Part shown: positions 42,327 through 50,154 of the stretch, piece by piece | Position numbering within the stretch: position 1 is the first letter of the stretch | How the letters are laid out: each line of letters begins with the position of its first letter | Assembly: GCA_016714045.1 (NCBI GenBank) | Contig: JADJNY010000002.1 | Location: 310,001 to 374,000, forward strand | Length of the DNA: 64,000 nt | Reading direction: 5' to 3' | Source: Planctomycetota bacterium | GTDB taxonomy: Bacteria; Planctomycetota; UBA1135; GCA-002686595 | Notes under the pieces: generated by a model | Databases searched by the model: none | Told to the model about the DNA's origin: nothing | The model's input: only the letters and a program-made list of their open reading frames with translations | Program-made: the position numbers and the translations under genes

Positions 42327-42995
42327 TCACTCCTCCCACGGCATCGCGAAGTTGATCGAGTACGTGAGGCCCACGTCGTACGCGCCGTCCAACTCGACGA
42401 CGAGCAGTCCGACCGTGTGGCGCTCTTCGAACGTGGTCTCGAGCAGGTGGTGCAGGTTGTGCCCGTCCCAGATGTGCGTGCTCGACCACTCCTCGCTCCA
42501 GCGCACCATCACGCCGCCGATCACGTCGACCTCCTCGTCGTAGCCGCTGTACGACAGTCCGAGGTAGGGCGCGATCGGGAGGTTCGTCCACCCCTCGAGG
42601 TCCTTCGACAACGTCGCGTACACCGCGCGGCGCTCCGGCGTGCCGATGCGGTCGGAGCTCGTCCCGACGATCAGCGCGGGCGCGTCGTCCGTCTCGGGCA
42701 GCGCGAGCCAGTTCGCGATCAGGCCGACGTCCTCGGCGATCGGGTTGTACTCGAGGCCCGCGGAGAGAGTCGGCGTCACCTGGTACGCGAGCGTCGTGCG
42801 CCAGCGCGCGCGGTCGACGTCGATGCCGGGCACGACGCGCGTCGCGAACGTCCAGCGGTTCGTGAGCTCCTCGTTCGCCGTCGCACGGACGGTGCGACCC
42901 TCGCCGGGTCACACGGGTCAGGACGGGACGCGCGAGACGGGACGCAAGGTGTCCTGCGTCGCGAGGAGGCCGAGGAGCACGGGGGTGAGGAGCAT
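42327..42995 (-). pseudogene. Outer-membrane beta-barrel protein gene with two in-frame TGA codons
   Basis: One frame runs 223 codons from an ATG at 42995. It opens with a signal-like segment (MLLTPVLLGLLATQDT), then TGA at 42920-42918 and TGA at 42911-42909, then continues uninterrupted: RTVRATANEELTNRWTFATR, LAYQVTPTLSAGLEYNPIAE, ALIVGTSSDRIGTPERRAVY, ending SINFAMPWEE. The alternating strands and GTSSDRIGTP motif are those of small outer-membrane barrels seen in Planctomycetes. A GTG at 42833 could start a shorter product, but without a signal peptide. Other genes here use TGA as stop, so recoding is unlikely. A recently inactivated gene is the simplest reading. Confidence 0.65.
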
Positions 42996-43203
42996 GGCGG
43001 GAGTATCGACGGCGCGGCGGCACGCGGCCAATCCAATCTCGATCCGGCGGACCCGCCCGAGGACCCCTGCTGGATCGGCAGCCGCGCGTGCTGGTGGGAG
43101 CTCGAGCGCGCCGAGGCGCAAAACGCGGCGCCCCCGACGCGTCGACCTTATGCGCGGAGCCGGCGCCGCGCGGGGCGGGAAGACCAACGGAGTCTCCAGT
43201 CCC

Positions 43204-43209
43204 TATCCC
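43204..43209 (+). promoter_or_regulatory. -10-like TATCCC for the metal-efflux operon
   Basis: TATCCC lies 24 nt before the ATG at 43234. A second hexamer, TACGCT at 43227-43232, touches the start codon and is too close to serve this ATG. Confidence 0.35.
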
Positions 43210-43233
43210 TCTCCGACCGATGCCCGTACGCTG

Positions 43234-43695
43234 ATGCTCGTGGGCGTCCCCTTCCTCCACCGCGTGATCGCGTGCTTCGGCCTCGTGCTGGCGCTCGTTC
43301 TGAGCGTCACGCCGCGGCAGGCGTTCGTGCTCTGCATCGAAGCAGACGGGTGCGTCTCGGTCGCGGCCTCCCTCGAACGCGAGCACTGCACCGACTGCGA
43401 GCCGCACGACGATGCGCTCGCCGTGTCGGACACGGAGGGCGTCGACGAGCGCGCGACTGGCGACGAGCCGCCCTGTCCGTGCTTCGACGTCGAGGTGCCC
43501 GGCACCACGGAGCCCAAGCGTGCGCAGGTCGCCGCGTCGTCGCCCGAGATGAGCTCGCTCGTCGCGCTCGCGGCGCGCGCGTACGCGGGCGAGGCGCCGC
43601 CGCCGCCGAGTGTGTCGGCGCCGTGCTCCGATTCGGGCGTTCCGCGCCCGCCGCCGCTCCGCGACCACGTCGCGAGCGTCGTGCTGCGCGTGTAG
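43234..43695 (+). CDS. Small exported Cys-rich protein preceding czcCBA
   Basis: 153 aa from the ATG at 43234, which directly starts a signal peptide (FLHRVIACFGLVLALVLSVT). The mature part has Cys in FVLCIEADGCVSVA, REHCTDCEPHDD and DEPPCPCFDVEV, with acidic stretches between. Small secreted proteins of the type LC-x-x-DGH...C-x-x-C...C-x-D often precede CzcC in heavy-metal operons and are presumed periplasmic metal-binding accessory proteins. The next gene (czcC) begins 109 bp downstream. Identity beyond this family resemblance is uncertain. Confidence 0.6.
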   Translation: MLVGVPFLHRVIACFGLVLALVLSVTPRQAFVLCIEADGCVSVAASLEREHCTDCEPHDDALAVSDTEGVDERATGDEPPCPCFDVEVPGTTEPKRAQVAASSPEMSSLVALAARAYAGEAPPPPSVSAPCSDSGVPRPPPLRDHVASVVLRV

Positions 43696-43804
43696 GGACG
43701 CGCGTTCCGGTGACCTCCGCGCGCGGAGGTCGTGTTCCGCGGTCACGCCGTCGCACGGCGTCGACTGCGGCTTGGAACCGCCTCGTCCCGCACGGAGTCT
43801 CCCT

Positions 43805-45385
43805 TTGCATCCCACCGTCCTCCGCGCCCGCGTCCTCGCGAGCGCACTCGGCATCGCCACCGCGCTCACGGCGTGCGCGACCCCCGTACCCGAGGTCGAG
43901 CCCGAGCGCTCGATCGCGGACGTCGTCGCCGTCGACGCGTGGATCACGCTGCGCGTCGAGTCCGACCCGCTCGACGCAGCGGAGCCGTTCACGCCGGAGC
44001 CCGTTCTACCGGACCCCGCTCTACCGGGAACGGAGAGCGCCGAGCCCGTCGCGCACTCCACGCGTTCCGCGAGCTCGTCGGACGCGGCGAACGCCTCACG
44101 CGCGGGTGACGACGCGCGCAGGGAGCGCAGCGCAGGAGTGGCGAGCCCCACGCTCGACGACGCCGAGCGGCCGCGCCTCGCGCTGCCCGACGCGCTCCGC
44201 GCGGGCTTGGTCGCGAGCTCCGAGCTCCAGATCGCGCTCGCGCACGTCGAGCGCGCCCGCGCCGAAGCCGTCGGAGCGCGCGCCCTCGCGAACCCGGTGC
44301 TCGACGTGCTCGTGCGCTGGCCGACGAGCGGCGGGCGTTCCGTCGTCGAGGTCGCGCCGTCCGTCGGGCTCACGGCGCTGTTCGAGCGCCCGCGCCGCGC
44401 CTCCGCGGCCGACGCGCGGCTCCGCGCGGCCGTCGAACGCGCGGTCGGCGCCGCGCTCGATGCCGCGGCGGAGCTCGTCGAGCGCTACGCCGACGTGCAG
44501 GCGCTGGACGAGCTGTCGACGCGCCTCGCCGAGCGTCGCACGCTCGTCGGCAAGCTCGTCGACGTCGCGCGTTCGCGGCTCGCGTTCGGCGAGGCGTCGC
44601 GCCTCGACGTGACGACGCTCGAGTCGCAGGCGGCCGAGCTCGACCTCGAGCGCGCGCGGCGCGGAGCCGAGCGCCGCGCGGCGCGGCTGGCGCTCGCCCG
44701 CGCGTTGGGTGTCCCGTCCAGCGCGGCGAACTGGCGGCTCGACGACTGGGCGCCGCTCGCGGGCGAGCTCGCGGACGAGCGCGCGTGGATCGACGCGGCG
44801 CTGCGGAACCGGCCGGAGATCGCGGAGCGGAAGTGGGAGCTCGCGGCGCTCGGCGACGAGGAGTCGCTCGCGTCGTGGGCCGCGTTCGACGGTTTCGGCG
44901 TCGGGCTCTCCGGCGAGCACGACGGCGAGTGGGCCGTCGGTCCCGCCGCGACGGTACCGCTCCCGTGGCTCGACTCGGGCGAGTCGCGGCGCGCGGGCGC
45001 GCGCGCGTCGATCGTCGCGGCGCGGCACGAGCTCGTGCGCGTCGAGCGCGACGTGGTCACCGAGGTGCGCACTGCGCACGCGGCCTGCCGCGCGGCGCGC
45101 GCGGAGCTCGAGCGCGTGCTGCGTGAGCTCGTCCCCGTCCAACGCGCGCGGCGCGAGCAGGTCGAGGCGATCTACCTCGCCGGGCAGACGGACCTCACCG
45201 CCGTGCTGCTCGCGGAGCAGGACCTGCAGGCCGCGCAGGCGCGCCTCGTCGAGCTCGAGCGCGAAGTGACCGTGCAGCGCGTGCGCCTCGAGCGCGCGGT
45301 CGGTGGAGCGAGCGTCGTGCGCGAGCTCGCGCGCGAGCCCGTGGGGGATGCGGAGGGTCGGGTCGAAGGAGGGTCGGGGTCATGA
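43805..45385 (+). CDS. czcC: Outer-membrane efflux lipoprotein (CzcC/CusC-type, TolC family)
   Basis: 526 aa from the TTG at 43805; GGAG at 43794-43797 gives 7 nt spacing and the signal peptide then starts directly. The lipobox is ALTACA (near 22). After an acidic linker come two OEP repeats with long coiled-coil helices: LALPDALRAGLVASSELQIA ... YADVQALDELSTRLAERRTL and RPEIAERKWELAALGDEESL ... EAIYLAGQTDLTAVLLAEQD. The protein forms the trimeric outer-membrane duct of the CzcCBA pump. Its stop overlaps the CzcB start by ATGA. Confidence 0.85.
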   Translation: MHPTVLRARVLASALGIATALTACATPVPEVEPERSIADVVAVDAWITLRVESDPLDAAEPFTPEPVLPDPALPGTESAEPVAHSTRSASSSDAANASRAGDDARRERSAGVASPTLDDAERPRLALPDALRAGLVASSELQIALAHVERARAEAVGARALANPVLDVLVRWPTSGGRSVVEVAPSVGLTALFERPRRASAADARLRAAVERAVGAALDAAAELVERYADVQALDELSTRLAERRTLVGKLVDVARSRLAFGEASRLDVTTLESQAAELDLERARRGAERRAARLALARALGVPSSAANWRLDDWAPLAGELADERAWIDAALRNRPEIAERKWELAALGDEESLASWAAFDGFGVGLSGEHDGEWAVGPAATVPLPWLDSGESRRAGARASIVAARHELVRVERDVVTEVRTAHAACRAARAELERVLRELVPVQRARREQVEAIYLAGQTDLTAVLLAEQDLQAAQARLVELEREVTVQRVRLERAVGGASVVRELAREPVGDAEGRVEGGSGS

Positions 45386-46839
45386 GCGTGTTCCTTCTCG
45401 AAGCAGGATCCTCGCGTTCCGCGCGCGCGGCGTGGTCCCAGGCGCGTGCCTCGCGCCGATGGGCCGGCGCGTTCGCGCTCGCTCTCCTCCTCGCGGCGTG
45501 CTCGCACCACGACGCGCCCGGTGGCGCAGGACACACGCACGCCCCGCCGTCCGGCGCGGGCGCGACGAAGGGCACGAGCGCCGAGCCCGACCGCGCCGCC
45601 GCCGCGCACGCGTCGGAGCACGGTGCGGTCGCTCACGACCACGGCGCGGACGCGCACGGCGACCACGATCACGGTGACGCCGAGCACGCGGGTGAAGCGA
45701 GCTCGCACCCCGCGGACGACCACGCGAACGAGGTCGTCCTCGGTGCGCGCGCCCTCGCGGAGAGCGGGATCGAGCTCGTCGCGGCCGAGCGCCGCGCGCT
45801 CGCGGCGACGTTCCGCGCGCCCGCGCAAGTCGCGCTGAACCGCGAGGGCATGGCGCACGTCGGGTGCGCGGTGAAGGGCCGCGTCGCCGAGATCCGCGTG
45901 CGCCTCGGCGACGAGGTCGCTGCGGGCGACGTGCTCCTCGTCGTCGAGAGCGCGGAACTCGCCGAGGCGCAGAGCGACTACCTCTCCAAGTCGAGCGCGT
46001 TCGCGACGGCCGGACCGGCCGTCGAGCTCGCGCGCAACGCGCACGAGCGCGCGCGGGGTCTGTACGAAGCGTCGCAGGGCATCGCGTTGACGGAGGTCCA
46101 GCGGCGCGAAGCCGAGCTCCATGCCGCCGAAGCGGCCCTCGCATCGGCGCGCACGGCGATGAGCGCGGCGAAGAGCCGTCTCACGCTGCTCGGCGTGCAG
46201 GACGAGGCCCTGGAGCGACTCGTCGCGACCGGCGTCGTCGATCCGCGCTTCCTCGTGCGCGCTCCGATCCGCGGCCAGGTCGTCGAGCACGAGGTCACGT
46301 TCGGCGAGCTCGTCGGCCCCGAGCGCGACGCGCTGCTCGTCCTGGCCGACACGAGCCGCTTGTGGGTGCTCGCCGACGTGCCGGAGGCGAAGCTGCGCTC
46401 CACGGCGGTCGGATCGCGCGCGCGCGTGCTGCTCGGCGCCGAGCAGGACCACTGGTGCGAGGGCGTCGTGACCTTCGTGTCGCCGGCGCTCGATCCGCGG
46501 ACACGGTCGGTGCGCGTCCGTATCGAGGCGCTCGACCGCCACCCGGAGCTGCGGCCCGGCGTCTTCGCGGAGGCCGAGATCACCGCGCCGGAGACGGGCG
46601 GCGAAGCCGTCGTCGTCCCTGCCGAGGCCGTGCGCATGGTGCGCGGGACGACCGTCGTCTTCGTGCCCGTCGCGGGCGAGGAGGGCGCGTTCGTCGCGCG
46701 TCCGGTCGTCGTCGGCGTCGCGACGAGCTCCCACGTCGTGATCCGATCGGGCCTCGCCGCGAGGGAGCGCGTCGTCGCGAAGCAGGCGTTCTTGCTCGAG
46801 GCCGAGCTCGGCAAGTCCGGCGCCGTGCACCAGCACTGA
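45382..46839 (+). CDS. czcB: RND efflux periplasmic adaptor, His-rich (CzcB-type)
   Basis: 485 aa. The lipobox LLLAAC lies near residue 40 after a long N-region. Residues 41-115 are rich in His and Asp (HDHGADAHGDHDHGDAEHAG), a metal-sponge segment characteristic of CzcB proteins of divalent-metal pumps. The adaptor core follows: GHVGC-type barrel-sandwich (AHVGCAVKGRVAEIRVRLGD), a coiled-coil hairpin (about 195-275), VRAPIRGQVVEHEVTFGELV, LWVLADVPEAKL and a C-terminal membrane-proximal domain (RMVRGTTVVFVPV). It links CzcA to CzcC in the periplasm. ATGA overlap upstream, 12 bp gap to czcA. Confidence 0.9.
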   Translation: MSVFLLEAGSSRSARAAWSQARASRRWAGAFALALLLAACSHHDAPGGAGHTHAPPSGAGATKGTSAEPDRAAAAHASEHGAVAHDHGADAHGDHDHGDAEHAGEASSHPADDHANEVVLGARALAESGIELVAAERRALAATFRAPAQVALNREGMAHVGCAVKGRVAEIRVRLGDEVAAGDVLLVVESAELAEAQSDYLSKSSAFATAGPAVELARNAHERARGLYEASQGIALTEVQRREAELHAAEAALASARTAMSAAKSRLTLLGVQDEALERLVATGVVDPRFLVRAPIRGQVVEHEVTFGELVGPERDALLVLADTSRLWVLADVPEAKLRSTAVGSRARVLLGAEQDHWCEGVVTFVSPALDPRTRSVRVRIEALDRHPELRPGVFAEAEITAPETGGEAVVVPAEAVRMVRGTTVVFVPVAGEEGAFVARPVVVGVATSSHVVIRSGLAARERVVAKQAFLLEAELGKSGAVHQH

Positions 46840-46851
46840 ACGGAGCGCGAC

Positions 46852-49800
46852 ATGCTCGACACCGTCCTCCTAGCCTCCGTCCGCCACCGTCACGCGGTCG
46901 TGCTGATCACGATCGTCGCGGCGCTGTTCGGCCTCGTCGCGGTGCGCGCGCTGCCGATCGACGCCGTGCCGGACATCACGAACGTCCAGGTGCAGATCAA
47001 CACGCAGGCCGCCGAGCTCTCGCCCGCCGAGATCGAGACGCAGGTGACGTTCCCGATCGAGACGTCGCTCGCGGGCATCCCGGGCCTCGCGTCGACGCGC
47101 TCGCTCTCGCGCAACGGGTTCTCGCAGGTCACGGCGGTCTTCGCGGACGACGTCGACCTGTACTTCGCGCGCACGCAGGTCGCGGAGCGCCTCGGGCGCG
47201 TGCGCGAGACGCTGCCCGGCGCCGCAGTGCCGGAGCTCGGCGCGATCACGACCGGCCTCGGCGAGGTCGCGATGTGGACGGTCGAGTACGCGCACCCGCG
47301 CGGGAAGGGCGCGACGCGCGAGGACGGGCGCGCGGGTTGGCAGTCGGACGGGACGTACCGCACGCCCGAGGGCGACGTGCTCGCGACGGAGGTCGAGCTC
47401 GCGTCCTGGCTGCGCACGGTGCAGGACTGGATCGTGCGTCCGCAGCTCGCGAACGTCCCGGGCGTCGCCGGCGTCGACGCGATCGGCGGCTACGTGAAGG
47501 AGCTGCACGTCGAACCGGAGCCGATGCAGCTCGTCAGCTACGGCTTCACGTTCTCCGACGTCATCGAGGCCCTCGAGCGCAACAACGTGAGCACGGGCGC
47601 GGGCTTCGTGGAGCACGAGGGCAAGTCCTACGTCGTGCGCGCCGCCGGCCGGATCGCCAACGCGCGCGAGGTCGAGCGGCTCGTCGTCGGCACGCGGCGC
47701 GGGATCCCGGTCCACGTGCACGACGTCGCGGCGGTGCGCGCGGGGCGCGAGCTGCGCACCGGGAGCGCGACCGAAGACGGCGAGGAGGTCGTCGTCGGCA
47801 CGGCGCTGATGCTCGTGGGCGCGAACAGCCGCACGGTGGCCGCGGCGGTGGAGGCCCGCCTCGCGGAGCTTCGTCCGCGCCTCCCGGCCGACGTGGTCGT
47901 GAAGACGGTGCTCAACCGCACGAAGCTCGTCGACGCGACGATCCGCACGGTGCAGCGGAACCTGATCGAGGGCGCGGCGCTCGTGGTCGCGGTGCTGTTC
48001 CTGCTGCTCGGCAACTTGCGCGCGGCGCTGATCACCGCGCTCGCGATCCCGCTGTCGATGCTGTTCACGGCGAGCGGGATGGTGCGCGCGGGCGTCAGCG
48101 GCAACCTGATGAGCCTCGGCGCGATCGACTTCGGCCTGATCGTCGACGGCGCCGTGATTATCGTCGAGAACTGCCTGCGGCGGCTCGCGGAGCGGCAGCA
48201 CGCGCTCGGCCGGGCGCTGACGCTCCAGGAACGGCTCGCCACAGTCGCGGGCGCGTCGAAGGAGATGGCGCGGCCGTCGGTGTACGGGCAGGCGATCATC
48301 GTGACCGTGTACGTGCCGATCTTCGCGCTCACGGGCGTCGAAGGACGCATGTTCCACCCGATGGCGGCGACGGTGTTGTTCGCGCTCGGCGCCGCGTTCG
48401 TGCTGTCGCTGACGTTCGTGCCGGCGATGGTCGCCTTGTGTGTGACGGGCCGCGTCAGCGAGCGCGAGAACGTGCTGCTGCGCGGCGCGAGGCGCGCCTA
48501 CGCGCCCGTCGTGCGCTGGGCGGTCACGCGACGCGCGCGCGTGCTCGGCGGCGCGAGCGTCGCCTTCGCGGCCGCCCTGCTCCTCTTCGGGCGCCTCGGG
48601 CAGGAGTTCGTGCCCACGCTCGACGAGCACGACATCGCGTTGCACGCCATGCGCATCCCCGCGACGAGCCTGACGCAGTCGACGGCGATGCAGCGCGCGG
48701 TCGAGGCGCGCGTGCGGAGCTTCTCCGAGGTCGCGTTCGTCTTCTCGAAGACCGGCACGGCCGAGATGGCGTCGGACCCGATGCCCCCGAACGTGTCGGA
48801 CACGTTCGTGATCCTGAAGCCGCGCGAGGAGTGGCCCGACCCGGCGGAGACGAAGGCCGCGTTCGTCGCGCGCCTCGAGGCGGGGCTCGCCGACCTGCCC
48901 GGCAACGCGTACGAGTTCACGCAGCCGATCCAGATGCGCTTCAACGAGCTCGTCGCCGGCGTGCGCAGCGACGTCGCGATCGAGGTGTACGGCGACGACC
49001 TCGACCGGATGCGCGCGAGCGCCGAGGCGATCGCGGAGAGCGTGCGCGCGATCCCCGGCGCCGCCGACGTGAAGGTCGAGCAGACGGAGGGCCTGCCCGC
49101 GATGAACGTCGAGATCGACCGGACGGCGATCGCTCGCCACGGCCTCTCGATGGCCGACGTGCAGGAGGTCGTCGCGATCGCGGTCGGAGGACGCACGGCG
49201 GGACAGGTGTTCGAGGGCGATCGCCGGTTCGACCTCGTCGTGCGCATGCCCGAGCGGCTGCGGATGGACCCGCGTTCGTGGGAGAGCCTGCCGATCCCGC
49301 TCCCGCGCGAGGACGCAGCGTTGGAAGACCCGCTCGCGCGCGCGGACGCGGACCCGCTCGAGTCGTTGCGCGACGACGCGGGCGAGCCGCCGCCGTTCGG
49401 CTTCCTACCGCTCGGCGCCGTCGCGCGCATCGTCCTCGCGGAGGGACCGAACCAGATCAGCCGCACGGACGGGAAGCGCCGCATCGTCGTGCAGGCGAAC
49501 GTGCGCGGGCGCGACCTCGGCTCGTTCGTGCAGGAGGCGCAGGCGCGCGTCGCGGGGATCGAGCTCCCGCCCGGCGGCTGGGTGCGGTGGGGCGGGCAGT
49601 TCGAGAACCTCGCGGCCGCGCGCGAGCGCCTCGGAATCGTCGTGCCGCTCTGCTTCGCGCTCGTGCTCGCGCTGCTCGTCGGCACGTTCCGGTCGCTGCG
49701 GCTCGCGCTGGTCGTCTTCAGCGGCGTCCCGCTGGCGCTGTGCGGCGGCGTCGTGGCGCTGTGGATGCGCGGGATGCCGTTCTCGATCACGGCGGCCGTC

Positions 49801-50154
49801 GGGTTCATCGCGTTGTCCGGCGTGGCGGTGCTCAACGGCCTCGTGCTCGTCAGCGCGATCCACGCGCTTCGGCGAGCTGGCGCGTCGCTCGACGAGGCGA
49901 TCGAGCGCGGATGCCTCGCGCGCCTGCGTCCGGTGTTGACGACGGCGCTCGTCGCGTCGCTCGGCTTCGTCCCGATGGCGATCGCCGTCGGCACGGGCGC
50001 CGAGGTGCAGAAGCCGCTCGCGACGGTCGTCATCGGCGGGCTCGTGTCGAGCACGTTGCTGACGCTGGTCGTGCTGCCCGCGCTCTACCGCGCGTTCGCG
50101 GGCGGGCTGACGCCGGAGCCGGACGAGGCCGCGCCGTCTACGGCGACCACGTGA
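46852..50154 (+). CDS. czcA: Heavy-metal RND efflux pump (CzcA-type)
   Basis: 1100 aa. N-terminal HME signature: ALPIDAVPDITNVQVQINTQ, SPAEIETQVTFPIETSLAGI and SLSRNGFSQVTAVFADDVDL. Twelve membrane helices and two large periplasmic loops. The helix-4 motif reads GAIDFGLIVDGAVIIVENCL. In known HME proteins DFG-x3-DGAV-x3-EN goes with divalent ions (Zn, Co, Cd), whereas CusA-type Cu/Ag pumps lack it, so divalent export is predicted. A ~20-residue acidic insert (EDAALEDPLARADADPLESL) sits near 815-840. The last 17 bp overlap the convergent sedolisin gene. Confidence 0.93.
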   Translation: MLDTVLLASVRHRHAVVLITIVAALFGLVAVRALPIDAVPDITNVQVQINTQAAELSPAEIETQVTFPIETSLAGIPGLASTRSLSRNGFSQVTAVFADDVDLYFARTQVAERLGRVRETLPGAAVPELGAITTGLGEVAMWTVEYAHPRGKGATREDGRAGWQSDGTYRTPEGDVLATEVELASWLRTVQDWIVRPQLANVPGVAGVDAIGGYVKELHVEPEPMQLVSYGFTFSDVIEALERNNVSTGAGFVEHEGKSYVVRAAGRIANAREVERLVVGTRRGIPVHVHDVAAVRAGRELRTGSATEDGEEVVVGTALMLVGANSRTVAAAVEARLAELRPRLPADVVVKTVLNRTKLVDATIRTVQRNLIEGAALVVAVLFLLLGNLRAALITALAIPLSMLFTASGMVRAGVSGNLMSLGAIDFGLIVDGAVIIVENCLRRLAERQHALGRALTLQERLATVAGASKEMARPSVYGQAIIVTVYVPIFALTGVEGRMFHPMAATVLFALGAAFVLSLTFVPAMVALCVTGRVSERENVLLRGARRAYAPVVRWAVTRRARVLGGASVAFAAALLLFGRLGQEFVPTLDEHDIALHAMRIPATSLTQSTAMQRAVEARVRSFSEVAFVFSKTGTAEMASDPMPPNVSDTFVILKPREEWPDPAETKAAFVARLEAGLADLPGNAYEFTQPIQMRFNELVAGVRSDVAIEVYGDDLDRMRASAEAIAESVRAIPGAADVKVEQTEGLPAMNVEIDRTAIARHGLSMADVQEVVAIAVGGRTAGQVFEGDRRFDLVVRMPERLRMDPRSWESLPIPLPREDAALEDPLARADADPLESLRDDAGEPPPFGFLPLGAVARIVLAEGPNQISRTDGKRRIVVQANVRGRDLGSFVQEAQARVAGIELPPGGWVRWGGQFENLAAARERLGIVVPLCFALVLALLVGTFRSLRLALVVFSGVPLALCGGVVALWMRGMPFSITAAVGFIALSGVAVLNGLVLVSAIHALRRAGASLDEAIERGCLARLRPVLTTALVASLGFVPMAIAVGTGAEVQKPLATVVIGGLVSSTLLTLVVLPALYRAFAGGLTPEPDEAAPSTATT

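Noticed and set aside
42909..42920. UGA recoding (selenocysteine or Trp) in the barrel gene
   Set aside because: No SECIS-like hairpin is seen after the codons, TGA is the ordinary stop of most neighbouring genes, and two TGAs six bases apart in a linker fit decay better.
43020..43140. Short plus-strand stretch that reads like protein (PCWIGSRACWWELERAEAQN)
   Set aside because: There is no start codon or signal sequence in frame, and it becomes Arg-rich within a few residues. It falls in the divergent promoter region of the broken barrel and metal-efflux genes.
43227..43232. TACGCT as the -10 for the gene at 43234
   Set aside because: It ends one base before the ATG, so transcription would start inside the coding sequence; TATCCC at 43204 is the better candidate.
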